A model generated the notes under the pieces. That model saw nothing but the letters and a program-made list of their open reading frames with translations. It did not search any database and was not told the origin of the DNA. Made by a program: the position numbers and the translations under genes. A stretch of 5,951 nt of DNA, taken from Coriobacteriaceae bacterium (lineage in GTDB: Bacteria; Actinomycetota; Coriobacteriia; Anaerosomatales; SLCP01). Shown piece by piece: positions 1 to 5,813 of the stretch. Numbering within the stretch: the stretch's first letter is position 1; each line of letters begins with the position of its first letter. Location of the stretch: contig PWVH01000015.1 in the NCBI GenBank assembly GCA_003563465.1, positions 1 to 5,951 on the forward strand, written 5' to 3'.

Positions 1-94
1 AGGGCAGCGAACTGAGGTCTGCCAGTGCATCTTCCACAGGTGTCGAGCCCGCTGCGACCTCGGCGAGCAGACGTCGGAGCCGTTCGGGGTCCAT
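1..94 (-). CDS. larB: LarB-like nickel-pincer cofactor biosynthesis protein, N-terminal fragment (cut by window edge)
   Basis: Only the first 31 codons lie in the window; the rest continues past the left edge. Reading on the minus strand from ATG at 94-92 gives a protein starting MDPERLRRLLAEVAAGSTPV, followed by an ED-ALADLSSLP stretch. This matches the usual N-terminus of LarB: a short helix with an LL-x-x-V-x-x-G core, then an E-x-AL-x-x-L-x-x-LP helix. In characterised bacteria LarB carboxylates and hydrolyses nicotinic acid adenine dinucleotide in the first step of making the nickel-pincer cofactor used by lactate racemase (LarA) and relatives. The start is supported by a purine-rich GAGAGGA at 107-101, six bases before the ATG. 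The gene runs divergently from pheA. The catalytic carboxylase-like domain is outside the window, so the name rests on the N-terminal pattern alone. It could also be an unrelated protein with a similar amphipathic N-terminus. Confidence 0.68.
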   Translation of the reverse strand, partial: MDPERLRRLLAEVAAGSTPVEDALADLSSLP

Positions 95-282
95 CGGAGA
101 TCCTCTCAGGGTATCGAGTCGGATCGGTCCCTCTTGCGGTGCGCCGCTCACACCCCGCACTCTGCGGGCTACTATATCGCTTAGAGCACGGCTCGGCACG
201 AGGTCGGACTTGCAGCCTTCTGGCCACAGGCCGATGATAAAGAGTCACCGCTGGTGCAAGATGTCGAAAGCAGGTAAGGCTG
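95..282. promoter_or_regulatory. Divergent intergenic region between larB-like gene and pheA
   Basis: This stretch must hold the 5' signals of both flanking genes. A perfect 6-bp GC hairpin, CCCGCA-CTC-TGCGGG, lies at 154-168. Next to it, TACTAT at 170-175 is a weak plus-strand -10 candidate, with CTCACA at 147-152 as a possible -35 (17-base spacing, four of six matches each). On the minus strand TATAGT at 176-171 is a fair -10 for larB but has no convincing -35. A small CACC-GCT-GGTG hairpin lies at 246-256. No T-box motif, phenylalanine-rich leader peptide or U-tract terminator is visible, so no attenuation mechanism for pheA can be claimed. The promoter calls are weak. Confidence 0.3.
101..107 (-). 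promoter_or_regulatory. Ribosome binding site of the larB-like gene
   Basis: Minus-strand GAGAGGA followed by a six-base spacer (TCTCCG) and ATG at 94-92. Good placement for a Shine-Dalgarno site, and the main support for calling this short edge reading frame a real gene start. Confidence 0.6.
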
Positions 283-1104
283 ATGAGCCGCTACGCGTTC
301 CTCGGTCCCTCTGGGACCTTCAGCGAAGAGGCGCTGCTAACCCTCGGCGTGCCGGATCTCGAGCCGATGCCGTACGCCTCGATCGCAGAGGTCTTCGCTG
401 CCGTCGAGCGCGGTGACGCCGATGCCGGGATCGTGCCCATCGAGAACTCGGTCGAAGGCAGCGTGAACGCCACCCTCGATGCGCTGGCGTTCGATTCCAC
501 GCTCACCATCGACCGCGAGGTGGTCTTGGAGATCCGCCATGCCTTAACGGCCGCACCGGGCACGGCACTGGAAGACATAAAGACGGTGGCGAGTCATCCG
601 CACGCGACCGCGCAATGCCGAAGATGGCTGGCGGACAACCTGCCCGGCCGCACCATAGTCGCTGCCAACTCCACCGCCGAGGCGGTGCTTCGCGCAGTCA
701 CCGAGCCGGGCACGGCTGCCGTGGGGACGCGGCTGGCTGCCGAATTGCACGGCGGTGAGGTGCTGGCCGAGGCCATCGAGGACTACCGCGACAACAAGAC
801 GCGGTTCGTGGTCGTCGGCCACGGGACGGTCGAGCCCACCGGAGACGACAAGACCACGCTCGCGCTCTTCTTGCACGAGGACCGCCCCGGCGCGCTGCTC
901 ATGATACTTTCCGAGTTCGCCTACGGGAACATCAACCTGACCAAGATCCAGTCCCGCCCGACCAAGCGCATCCTAGGCGAGTACATGTTCTTCGTCGATC
1001 TCGAGGGGCATGCATACGACCCGCCTGTGGCGCTGGCGCTGGATTGCCTGCGGCTGAAGCTGCGCGAGGTGAAGGTCCTCGGCAGCTATCCGAGGGCGCG
1101 GTAG
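283..1104 (+). CDS. pheA: Prephenate dehydratase with C-terminal ACT regulatory domain
   Basis: This cytoplasmic enzyme of 273 residues decarboxylates and dehydrates prephenate to phenylpyruvate, the committed step to phenylalanine. The catalytic domain covers about residues 3-180. It opens with FLGPSGTFSEEA (6-17), followed by IVPIENSVEGSVN (50-62), ASHPHATAQC (103-112), NSTAEAV (129-135) and DNKTRFVVVG (170-179). The TRF motif places the catalytic threonine at T173. The ACT domain covers about 190-272. It carries GALL (203-206) and QSRP (223-226), matching the GALV and ESRP phenylalanine-binding motifs of the family, and ends with the conserved VLGSYP. No chorismate mutase domain is fused, so this is the monofunctional type; its length is normal for that form. 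The ATG at 283 directly starts the conserved core. AGG at 272-274 with an eight-base spacer is a modest ribosome site. The gene is convergent with the ABC operon, with nine bases between stop codons. Feedback inhibition by phenylalanine is inferred. Confidence 0.96.
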   Translation: MSRYAFLGPSGTFSEEALLTLGVPDLEPMPYASIAEVFAAVERGDADAGIVPIENSVEGSVNATLDALAFDSTLTIDREVVLEIRHALTAAPGTALEDIKTVASHPHATAQCRRWLADNLPGRTIVAANSTAEAVLRAVTEPGTAAVGTRLAAELHGGEVLAEAIEDYRDNKTRFVVVGHGTVEPTGDDKTTLALFLHEDRPGALLMILSEFAYGNINLTKIQSRPTKRILGEYMFFVDLEGHAYDPPVALALDCLRLKLREVKVLGSYPRAR

Positions 1105-1117
1105 AGGCGATATCTAC
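1101..1117. repeat. Small inverted repeat spanning the facing stop codons of pheA and the ABC ATPase gene
   Basis: GTAGA at 1101-1105 and TCTAC at 1113-1117 are exact reverse complements separated by seven bases. Both TAG stop codons (1102-1104 on plus, 1116-1114 on minus) sit inside the arms. The stem is short and has no T-run, so it is at best a weak bidirectional end signal; three of its five pairs follow automatically from two facing TAG codons. Confidence 0.3.
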
Positions 1118-2070
1118 AGGACGAAGGTGGCCTCGTTGCCGATCTTGCAGGTCACGGACGAGCCGACTTCGAAGCCATTGTCTGACTTAAGGGGGATGTC
1201 GGCTTGCAGCGTTCCTGCAGGAGTGTCGACGAAGTAGGTGACTACGGGTCCGGAGAACTGAATGTGACTGATCGTACCTCGCAGTCCATCGCCCGAGGCT
1301 CGAATCAGCACGTCCTCCGGTCTCACGAAGGACTCCTTACTGCCGCGATTCGCGAGGAAGCTTCCTCTTCCGATGAAACCGGCGACGAACCGCGTCGCTG
1401 GACGCTCGTAGACGTCGCGTGGCGAGCCGATTTGTTCGATGCGACCCTCGTTCATCACCACGACTCGATCGGCGATGCCGAGGGCCTCTTCCTGGTCGTG
1501 GGTGACGTGCACCGTGGTGATGCCGAGGCGTGACTGGAGCATCCGGATCTCCCGGCGCATGCGCTGGCGCAGTTTCGCGTCGAGGTTGCTGAGCGGCTCG
1601 TCGAGGAGCAGGACCTTAGGATTGACGATCAGCGATCGTGCGAGCGCGAGCCGCTGCTGTTCCCCGCCGCTGAGCGTCTCGACGCTCGCGTCTGCTCTCG
1701 ACTGAAGACCGACCATGGTGAGCATCTCTCGGGCGCGACTATCGGCGTCTTTGCGTGCGATTCGTTGCATTCGCAGGCCGTATGCTACGTTTCTGACCGC
1801 GCTCATGTGGGGGAATAGCGCGTAGCTCTGGAAGACGGTCGAGGTCGGACGGAGGTTGGCCGGGACACGAGTCATGTCCGAATCCTCGATGAGGACGCGT
1901 CCGGAATCGGGGGTGACAAATCCGCCGATCATGCGCAACGTAGTGGTCTTTCCACATCCGCTCGGACCGAGAAGACAGACCAACTCGCCGGGTTCTATGT
2001 CGAGCGTGACTTCATCGACCACCGTCCGACCGCTGTATGACTTGGTCAATCGCTCGAGTTGCAGGAACAC
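1114..2070 (-). CDS. ABC importer ATPase of the FbpC/PotA type
   Basis: This 318-residue protein is the ATP-hydrolysing subunit that powers the neighbouring permease from the cytoplasmic face. With the GTG at 2070 as residue 1, Walker A GPSGCGKT is at 35-42, the Q-loop glutamine of FQSYALFPH at 81, the signature LSGGEQQR at about 133-140, Walker B VLLLDEP ending in D157-E158, the D-loop SNLDAK just after it, and the H-loop histidine of VTHDQEEA at 191. The last 80 or so residues form a TOBE-like regulatory domain (FVRPEDVLIRA onward), as in the iron, polyamine and sugar importer ATPases. All catalytic residues are present. GTG at 2070 is preferred because AAGGAGG at 2086-2080 lies nine bases upstream; the in-frame GTG at 2079 touches that site with no spacer. 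The 5' end overlaps the permease gene by 59 bases, suggesting coupled translation. It is the last gene of its operon. Substrate is not readable from the ATPase. Confidence 0.93.
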   Translation of the reverse strand: MFLQLERLTKSYSGRTVVDEVTLDIEPGELVCLLGPSGCGKTTTLRMIGGFVTPDSGRVLIEDSDMTRVPANLRPTSTVFQSYALFPHMSAVRNVAYGLRMQRIARKDADSRAREMLTMVGLQSRADASVETLSGGEQQRLALARSLIVNPKVLLLDEPLSNLDAKLRQRMRREIRMLQSRLGITTVHVTHDQEEALGIADRVVVMNEGRIEQIGSPRDVYERPATRFVAGFIGRGSFLANRGSKESFVRPEDVLIRASGDGLRGTISHIQFSGPVVTYFVDTPAGTLQADIPLKSDNGFEVGSSVTCKIGNEATFVL

Positions 2071-3760
2071 TGAGCACACCCTCCTTCGTTGCGTCTCGGC
2101 GTAGCATCAACCATGAGAAGAACAGGTTCACGGCTAGTGTCACCAGCATGATGATGTTGGCCAGAACCGCAGCGACACCTATGTGGCCGCCTCTGACGGC
2201 ACCGAAAAGCTCGATCGTTGCGACCTTGGTCCCTGGGCTTATTAGGAAGATGATCGCGCCGATAGTCACCATGCTTGCTGTGAACGTGTTGACGAATCCG
2301 ACCAGGAATGCAGGTCTAAGCTGCGGGAAGACCACGTCCTTAACCACCTGGTGTTCTGCGGCTCCTAGGTCGCGCGCTGCATCTTCGACCTCCGGGTCGG
2401 CTTGACTCAAGACAGCTGCTCCTGCCTTGGTGCCTACGGGTAGCTGACGATAGATCATATTCAGCAGGACGATAGCCAGGGTACCGGTCAGTGCGAGTGG
2501 AGCATCTCGGAACGCAAGGGCATATCCGATGCCGAGAAACGGGCCCGGGATCATGAAGGGTAGAGTCGCGATGAAGTCGAGCCCGCTTCGGCCCCAGAAG
2601 CGTCGGCGCTCTAGCAGGTAGGCGACGATCATTCCGAGCATGCTTCCAACGATGGCCGTGAACAAGGCAAACCGGATGCTTCGAGAGATGCTCGCGAAGG
2701 CTGTCGACGGAAGCCCTTGGATATGCTTGAGCGTGGGCGTGAAGTCGACACCCCAGGTAGTTGCGAAAGCGCCGAACAAGATGGTCAGGTACTGCAGGGT
2801 GACGAACGCTGCGAACATGAAGGTTACGGTTCCTGTAAGGATAAGCAGCCAGCGAGGAAGGGCCATCGGCTCTCCAGCTGAGCCTGTCCCTTTGGTGTAG
2901 AAGGTCAGCCTTCCCATGAAGTGGCGGTACAGCAGGAAGGCGATAAGTGATGGCACGAGCAGGAGTATGCCCATCGCGGCGGCGACGGGAAGGTTCGAGA
3001 TGCCGATGAAGTTCAGGTAAGCCTGCGTCGCGAGCACGGTGAACCGTCCGCCGATGATGATGGGCGTGCCGAAATCGGCCAGCGACTCCACGAAGGTGAT
3101 GAGGCTTACGGCTGCAAGCCCCGGTATGAGCAGCGGCATGGTCACGCGCCCGATCGTAGAGGTTGGACTCGCGCCAAGATCACGCGAAGCTTCTTCGAGA
3201 CGGCCGTCCATACCGCGCAGGACACCGATGAGCAGGATTGCAGCCAACGATGTGAACCCGATGCCTTGCATGAGGACAACACCGTGCCAGCCGTACGGGT
3301 TAAGGGTTAGGCCGAGGAGTTTGTACGTGATGAGCCCCCTGCGTCCGAAGAGCATGACGTAGGAGAGCGAGGTGACGAATGGCGGCGATATCATCGTCAG
3401 CAGCAGTAGCCCGAACAGAGGCTTGCTCAAACGCGAGCCGCTGCGCGTGGCCCACAAGGCGACGTTGACTGCTATGAACAACGTGAGCGCTGTTGCGGTG
3501 ACTCCAACGAAGACGCTGTTCCCCAGGAGTCCTCGACTATCCACCAGCGCCGAACGAATCAGCTCGAGGGTCGGGCGTCCGTCAACGAAGAGCCCGACCT
3601 TGAGCACGGCGGCAATCGGCCAGAGGATGAACACTCCAAGGCTCGCCAACATGAGCCACTGTAGCGCGGTTTCCGCGTGCGCACGGAAAGGAGCGCTCCA
3701 TGAGGAGCGCTCCTTTCGGTTCGCGTCGGTGCTGACGGTGTCGCTTCCGGGTTGAAGCAT
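2012..3760 (-). CDS. ABC importer permease with two fused transmembrane domains (FbpB type)
   Basis: This integral membrane protein of 582 residues forms the whole translocation pore, because two binding-protein-dependent permease domains are fused in one chain. About twelve hydrophobic segments are visible, six per half, with a hydrophilic linker near residues 280-302. Each half carries the cytoplasmic EAA loop that docks the ATPase: EEASRDLGAS at about 189-198 and EDAARDLGAA at about 459-468. About 30 hydrophilic residues precede the first membrane span. The fused layout and length match the FbpB group of ferric-iron and related importers. ATG at 3760 is chosen because it forms TGATG with the receptor stop codon, a classical coupling arrangement; the in-frame GTG at 3790 would lie inside the receptor gene. 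The Shine-Dalgarno is weak (AAGAAG region), which also fits coupling. Codons 15-25 contain a perfect 14-bp inverted repeat. The 3' end overlaps the ATPase gene by 59 bases. Confidence 0.93.
   Translation of the reverse strand: MLQPGSDTVSTDANRKERSSWSAPFRAHAETALQWLMLASLGVFILWPIAAVLKVGLFVDGRPTLELIRSALVDSRGLLGNSVFVGVTATALTLFIAVNVALWATRSGSRLSKPLFGLLLLTMISPPFVTSLSYVMLFGRRGLITYKLLGLTLNPYGWHGVVLMQGIGFTSLAAILLIGVLRGMDGRLEEASRDLGASPTSTIGRVTMPLLIPGLAAVSLITFVESLADFGTPIIIGGRFTVLATQAYLNFIGISNLPVAAAMGILLLVPSLIAFLLYRHFMGRLTFYTKGTGSAGEPMALPRWLLILTGTVTFMFAAFVTLQYLTILFGAFATTWGVDFTPTLKHIQGLPSTAFASISRSIRFALFTAIVGSMLGMIVAYLLERRRFWGRSGLDFIATLPFMIPGPFLGIGYALAFRDAPLALTGTLAIVLLNMIYRQLPVGTKAGAAVLSQADPEVEDAARDLGAAEHQVVKDVVFPQLRPAFLVGFVNTFTASMVTIGAIIFLISPGTKVATIELFGAVRGGHIGVAAVLANIIMLVTLAVNLFFSWLMLRRDATKEGVLSVPATRAIDQVIQRSDGGR
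2080..2086 (-). promoter_or_regulatory. Ribosome binding site of the ATPase gene, inside the permease coding sequence
   Basis: Minus-strand AAGGAGG, a near-perfect Shine-Dalgarno sequence. It lies nine bases before GTG 2070 and directly abuts GTG 2079, so it decides the start in favour of 2070. It is embedded in the 3' end of the permease gene, so ribosomes finishing the permease pass over it. Confidence 0.75.
3665..3684. repeat. Secondary palindromic elements beside the large hairpin
   Basis: CGCGG at 3665-3669 and CCGCG at 3673-3677 form a 5-bp stem with a TTT loop. GTGCGCAC at 3677-3684 is a perfect 8-bp palindrome that overlaps it by one base. Both lie immediately downstream of the 14-bp hairpin in the operon transcript, making this roughly 50-base segment unusually self-complementary. 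In GC-rich coding DNA such short elements can arise by chance. Confidence 0.4.
3686..3717. repeat. Perfect 14-bp inverted repeat (strong hairpin) inside the permease 5' coding region
   Basis: The left arm GAAAGGAGCGCTCC (3686-3699) and right arm GGAGCGCTCCTTTC (3704-3717) are exact reverse complements around the four-base loop ATGA. Each arm contains the 10-bp palindrome GGAGCGCTCC (3690-3699 and 3704-3713), so the site is both an inverted and a tandem direct repeat. Past one G/G mismatch, two further pairs (AC with GT) extend the stem. In the operon transcript the hairpin starts about 43 bases after the permease ATG. It has terminator-like base order (A-rich then GC-rich, then CCUUUC on the far side) but only a three-U run. 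Likely roles are mRNA stabilisation of the receptor message, partial attenuation, slowed initiation, or a protein-binding operator. The repeat itself is certain; its role is inferred. Confidence 0.9.
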
Positions 3761-4839
3761 CACTTCTTGGCCGCGAAGTCCTTCTGCCACTTGTCTATGA
3801 CATCGTCCCGGATGCGCCCGATCTCGTAGAAGTCGATCGTCATAAGATCCGCCTCGGGGAAGCCGGTATCGATGAGTACCTGTGGCATGGGTACGTCATC
3901 CCTGACCGGAGGACGGGGATCGTGCGTAGCAAGGACCTCCTGGCCGTGCTTGGTCAGGCACCAGTCGACGAAGACCTTGGCGCCCTCGAGGTTCGACGCA
4001 CCCTCCATTATGGCGACGGGTGCCGGCCACCAGGGCGTACCGTCTTTGGGGAAGACGGTCACAACGGGGTAGCCCTCGTCGGCCCCGGTTGCGATGCCCG
4101 GAGCGATTCCGGCCATGATCTCACCCATGTTGGCGGCGGTTGGAGGCTCGCCGCCACGCTGTGCGTAGAAGGGCATGTTGGCGTCGAGGCGCGAGAAGAG
4201 CTCCCAGCCCTCGTCCTCCCCGAAGGTTTGGAGTAGTCCGGAAAGCGTGGTGTACGCGGTGCCCGAGATCGATGGGTCGGGCATGAGGAGCTCGCCTGCG
4301 TACTCGGGCTTCGTGAGGTCTTCCCACGTCTCGGGGATCGCCGCACCCTTCTCCTCGGCGACGTCGGTGTTGAAGACCACGCTCACGACGACGAGCGAGA
4401 TGCCCGTCCACGCGCCATCTGCGTCCTTGTACTCCTCGGGGACGTTGACCGCGAACGGCGAGACATAACGCTCTAGCAGGCCTTCATTGTCGGCGGCGAT
4501 GAAGCTGTCCACGCCGCCGCCGAACCAGATGTCTCCGATCGGGCTGCCGGCTTCGGCCTGCATCCGGGCGAGCACTTCTCCCGAGGACATGTCGAGGAAC
4601 TCTATCCTGATGCCCGTGTCCTCCTCGAACTGATCGAAGATCTCTTCCTTGCCACCGTAGGCGGCGAACACGTTCACCGTTGTGCCGACGAGCTCCGGGT
4701 CGACCTCGAGGACTTCCTCGTCGGTCGTGTCCTCGGTCGGCGCTGGCTCAGGAGCGAGTTCCGGCTCGCTCGTTGCGCAGCCTCCGAGCACGAGACTGAA
4801 CGCAAGCATAAGCGATAGCAGTAGCGATACGCGCTTCAC
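3760..4839 (-). CDS. ABC importer substrate-binding lipoprotein (AfuA/FbpA-like, substrate unknown)
   Basis: This 359-residue extracellular receptor delivers substrate to the permease encoded next to it. From GTG 4839, residues 1-20 are a lipoprotein signal: KR, a hydrophobic run, then LGGC, with C21 as the lipidated residue. A flexible Pro/Glu/Asp/Thr-rich linker follows (about 22-50), then the binding fold beginning TTVNVFAAYGGKEEIFDQF. Family markers include SGEVLARMQAE (86-96), DIWFGGGVDSF (103-113), PDPSISGTAYTTL (187-199), a GE motif at 239-240 and FPKDGTPWWPAP (263-274). These are typical of the iron/AfuA receptor group. No adjacent tyrosine pair, the iron-binding feature of classical FbpA, is present anywhere, so iron is not assured; phosphorylated sugars or other organic anions are possible. 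GTG 4839 is preferred over ATG 4863 because AAGGGAGG lies five bases upstream and the signal peptide then starts correctly. First gene of the operon; its stop overlaps the permease ATG. Confidence 0.92.
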   Translation of the reverse strand: MKRVSLLLSLMLAFSLVLGGCATSEPELAPEPAPTEDTTDEEVLEVDPELVGTTVNVFAAYGGKEEIFDQFEEDTGIRIEFLDMSSGEVLARMQAEAGSPIGDIWFGGGVDSFIAADNEGLLERYVSPFAVNVPEEYKDADGAWTGISLVVVSVVFNTDVAEEKGAAIPETWEDLTKPEYAGELLMPDPSISGTAYTTLSGLLQTFGEDEGWELFSRLDANMPFYAQRGGEPPTAANMGEIMAGIAPGIATGADEGYPVVTVFPKDGTPWWPAPVAIMEGASNLEGAKVFVDWCLTKHGQEVLATHDPRPPVRDDVPMPQVLIDTGFPEADLMTIDFYEIGRIRDDVIDKWQKDFAAKK

Positions 4840-4844
4840 ATCGT

Positions 4845-4852
4845 CCTCCCTT
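4845..4852 (-). promoter_or_regulatory. Ribosome binding site of the receptor lipoprotein gene
   Basis: Minus-strand AAGGGAGG with a five-base spacer (ACGAT) before GTG at 4839. It decides the start: the longer reading from ATG 4863 would place this site inside the gene and add an acidic stretch (MTDVREDD) ahead of the signal peptide, which is atypical for a lipoprotein. Confidence 0.75.
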
Positions 4853-5020
4853 ACGTCCGTCATGAATGCGAATAGGATAAGGAAACCACATTGGCCCTAT
4901 CAGATGCAATGAAACCGGTTGAATGGCGGAAGGGGCAGGATGAACCGAGCGGGAGTTCTCCAAGAATAGCGGCGTGTGATACGATGCATCAGTGACGGTT
5001 CTCTTTCCAGGATGGTCCCG
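4853..5020. promoter_or_regulatory. Divergent regulatory region between the ABC operon and the PHP gene
   Basis: This region should contain promoters for both directions. AACCGGTT at 4913-4920 is a perfect 8-bp palindrome. CATTG (4889-4893) and CAATG (4907-4911) form an inverted repeat with a 13-base spacer, and GAAACC occurs twice (4882-4887, 4911-4916). GATGCATC at 4983-4990 is another 8-bp palindrome. For the minus operon, TATCCT at 4879-4874 is a possible -10 with no good -35. For the PHP gene, TACGAT at 4980-4985 with TTCTCC at 4956-4961 (18-base spacing) is a weak candidate. No recognisable Fur or DtxR/IdeR box was found. The role as a promoter region is inferred mainly from gene orientation. 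Confidence 0.35.
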
Positions 5021-5737
5021 ATGCCTGCTTTCGCAGCAGACCTGCACAACCACACGCCTGCCTCCGCCGATCACCGGCAGCAGGATACCAGTGCTCGCAG
5101 GATCGTGGAGACGGCGCTCGACGCGGGGCTGCACATCTACGGCGTCACCGACCACTTCACGTGCGCCTTCATTCCCGAACTCATCGCAGCCGCCGACGAG
5201 GTCGGGGCGGAGATGGGCCGCAGGCTCTTCGTGGTTCCGGGTACCGAGCTCCGCATCACTCACCACAGCGACGAAGCGCACATCATGGCGCTGTTCGACC
5301 CAATCGACTACCAGCATCGTTTCGACACGATGCTCCACATCCTCGGACTGACATCTCCGTGCGCCGAGCCGGAGGAGCTACCTTGCTTCGCCTTCGAGCG
5401 CGACCCGGTCGACGTGTGCCGCATCATCGGTGCGCTTGGGGGGATAGCGTGCGTGGCCCACGCCGACCGGGCCTTCGGCGACTACCGTCTCATCGACACC
5501 GAGCTGTTTGCGCGACTGGCGGCCGAGCCCGCGTTAGCGGCTGTCGATCTGGTGGATCCGGATGCCGATGGCGAGACGGTCGGCGGTCACGACGTGAGTA
5601 TCATCCGGTGCTCCGACTCGCACAGCTGCGAGCAGATAGGGGTGCGCCGCTCCTTCGTTGCCATGGACGACCTTTCGTTCCCGTCGCTCAGACTCGCACT
5701 GGAGACGGGAAGAGTGGTTCCCGAGCTGCTCGTCTAG
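5021..5737 (+). CDS. Stand-alone PHP-domain metallohydrolase
   Basis: This 238-residue cytoplasmic protein belongs to the PHP (polymerase and histidinol phosphatase) superfamily, metal-dependent phosphoesterases. From ATG 5021 all nine classical metal ligands can be placed: H9 and H11 in DLHNHTPAS, D44 and H45 in GVTDHF, E76 in PGTELRI, H87 in AHIMALF, H147 in CVAHADR, and D199 and H201 in SDSHSCEQIG. No polymerase, ATPase or other fused domain is present. The motif spacing and the C-terminal EQIG...SLRLALETGRV ending resemble the PHP module that elsewhere is fused to an AAA-type ATPase, but the substrate is unknown; nucleotide or sugar phosphates are only possibilities. ATG 5021 is chosen because it starts just before the first ligand motif and has AGGATGG five bases upstream. 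GTG 4976 (253 residues) and ATG 5012 are alternatives with poorer ribosome sites. The gene is divergent from the ABC operon and appears monocistronic. Confidence 0.87.
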   Translation: MPAFAADLHNHTPASADHRQQDTSARRIVETALDAGLHIYGVTDHFTCAFIPELIAAADEVGAEMGRRLFVVPGTELRITHHSDEAHIMALFDPIDYQHRFDTMLHILGLTSPCAEPEELPCFAFERDPVDVCRIIGALGGIACVAHADRAFGDYRLIDTELFARLAAEPALAAVDLVDPDADGETVGGHDVSIIRCSDSHSCEQIGVRRSFVAMDDLSFPSLRLALETGRVVPELLV

Positions 5738-5813
5738 GGAATCGAGGCGGAAGCGGCAAGCGTCGGGGAGCTGGATCCCGGCAGGGCGACCTGTTCGACC
5801 TTGGCGAGTCCGC

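Noticed and set aside
95..282. Possible phenylalanine leader peptide or attenuator upstream of pheA
   Set aside because: No short frame with clustered phenylalanine codons and no hairpin followed by a T-run is present; only small isolated stems are seen.
3683..3720. Calling the 14-bp hairpin an intrinsic terminator
   Set aside because: It has only a three-T run on the far side and lies inside an intact reading frame that must be transcribed to make the permease and ATPase.
3372..3755. Plus-strand open frame (127 codons) inside the permease gene
   Set aside because: It is antisense to strongly supported membrane-protein coding sequence and has no ribosome site or motif.
3761..3790. Upstream GTG start for the permease at 3790
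   Set aside because: It would overlap the receptor gene by about 30 bases, whereas ATG 3760 gives the standard TGATG coupled junction.
2012..4839. Naming the operon fbpABC (ferric iron transport)
   Set aside because: Architecture fits, but the receptor lacks the adjacent tyrosines of FbpA and no Fur or DtxR-type box is visible upstream, so the substrate is left open.
4748..5338. Long minus-strand open frame (196 codons) antisense to the PHP gene
   Set aside because: It overlaps the well-supported PHP gene and the receptor start, its protein shows no family motifs, and long antisense frames are expected in GC-rich DNA.
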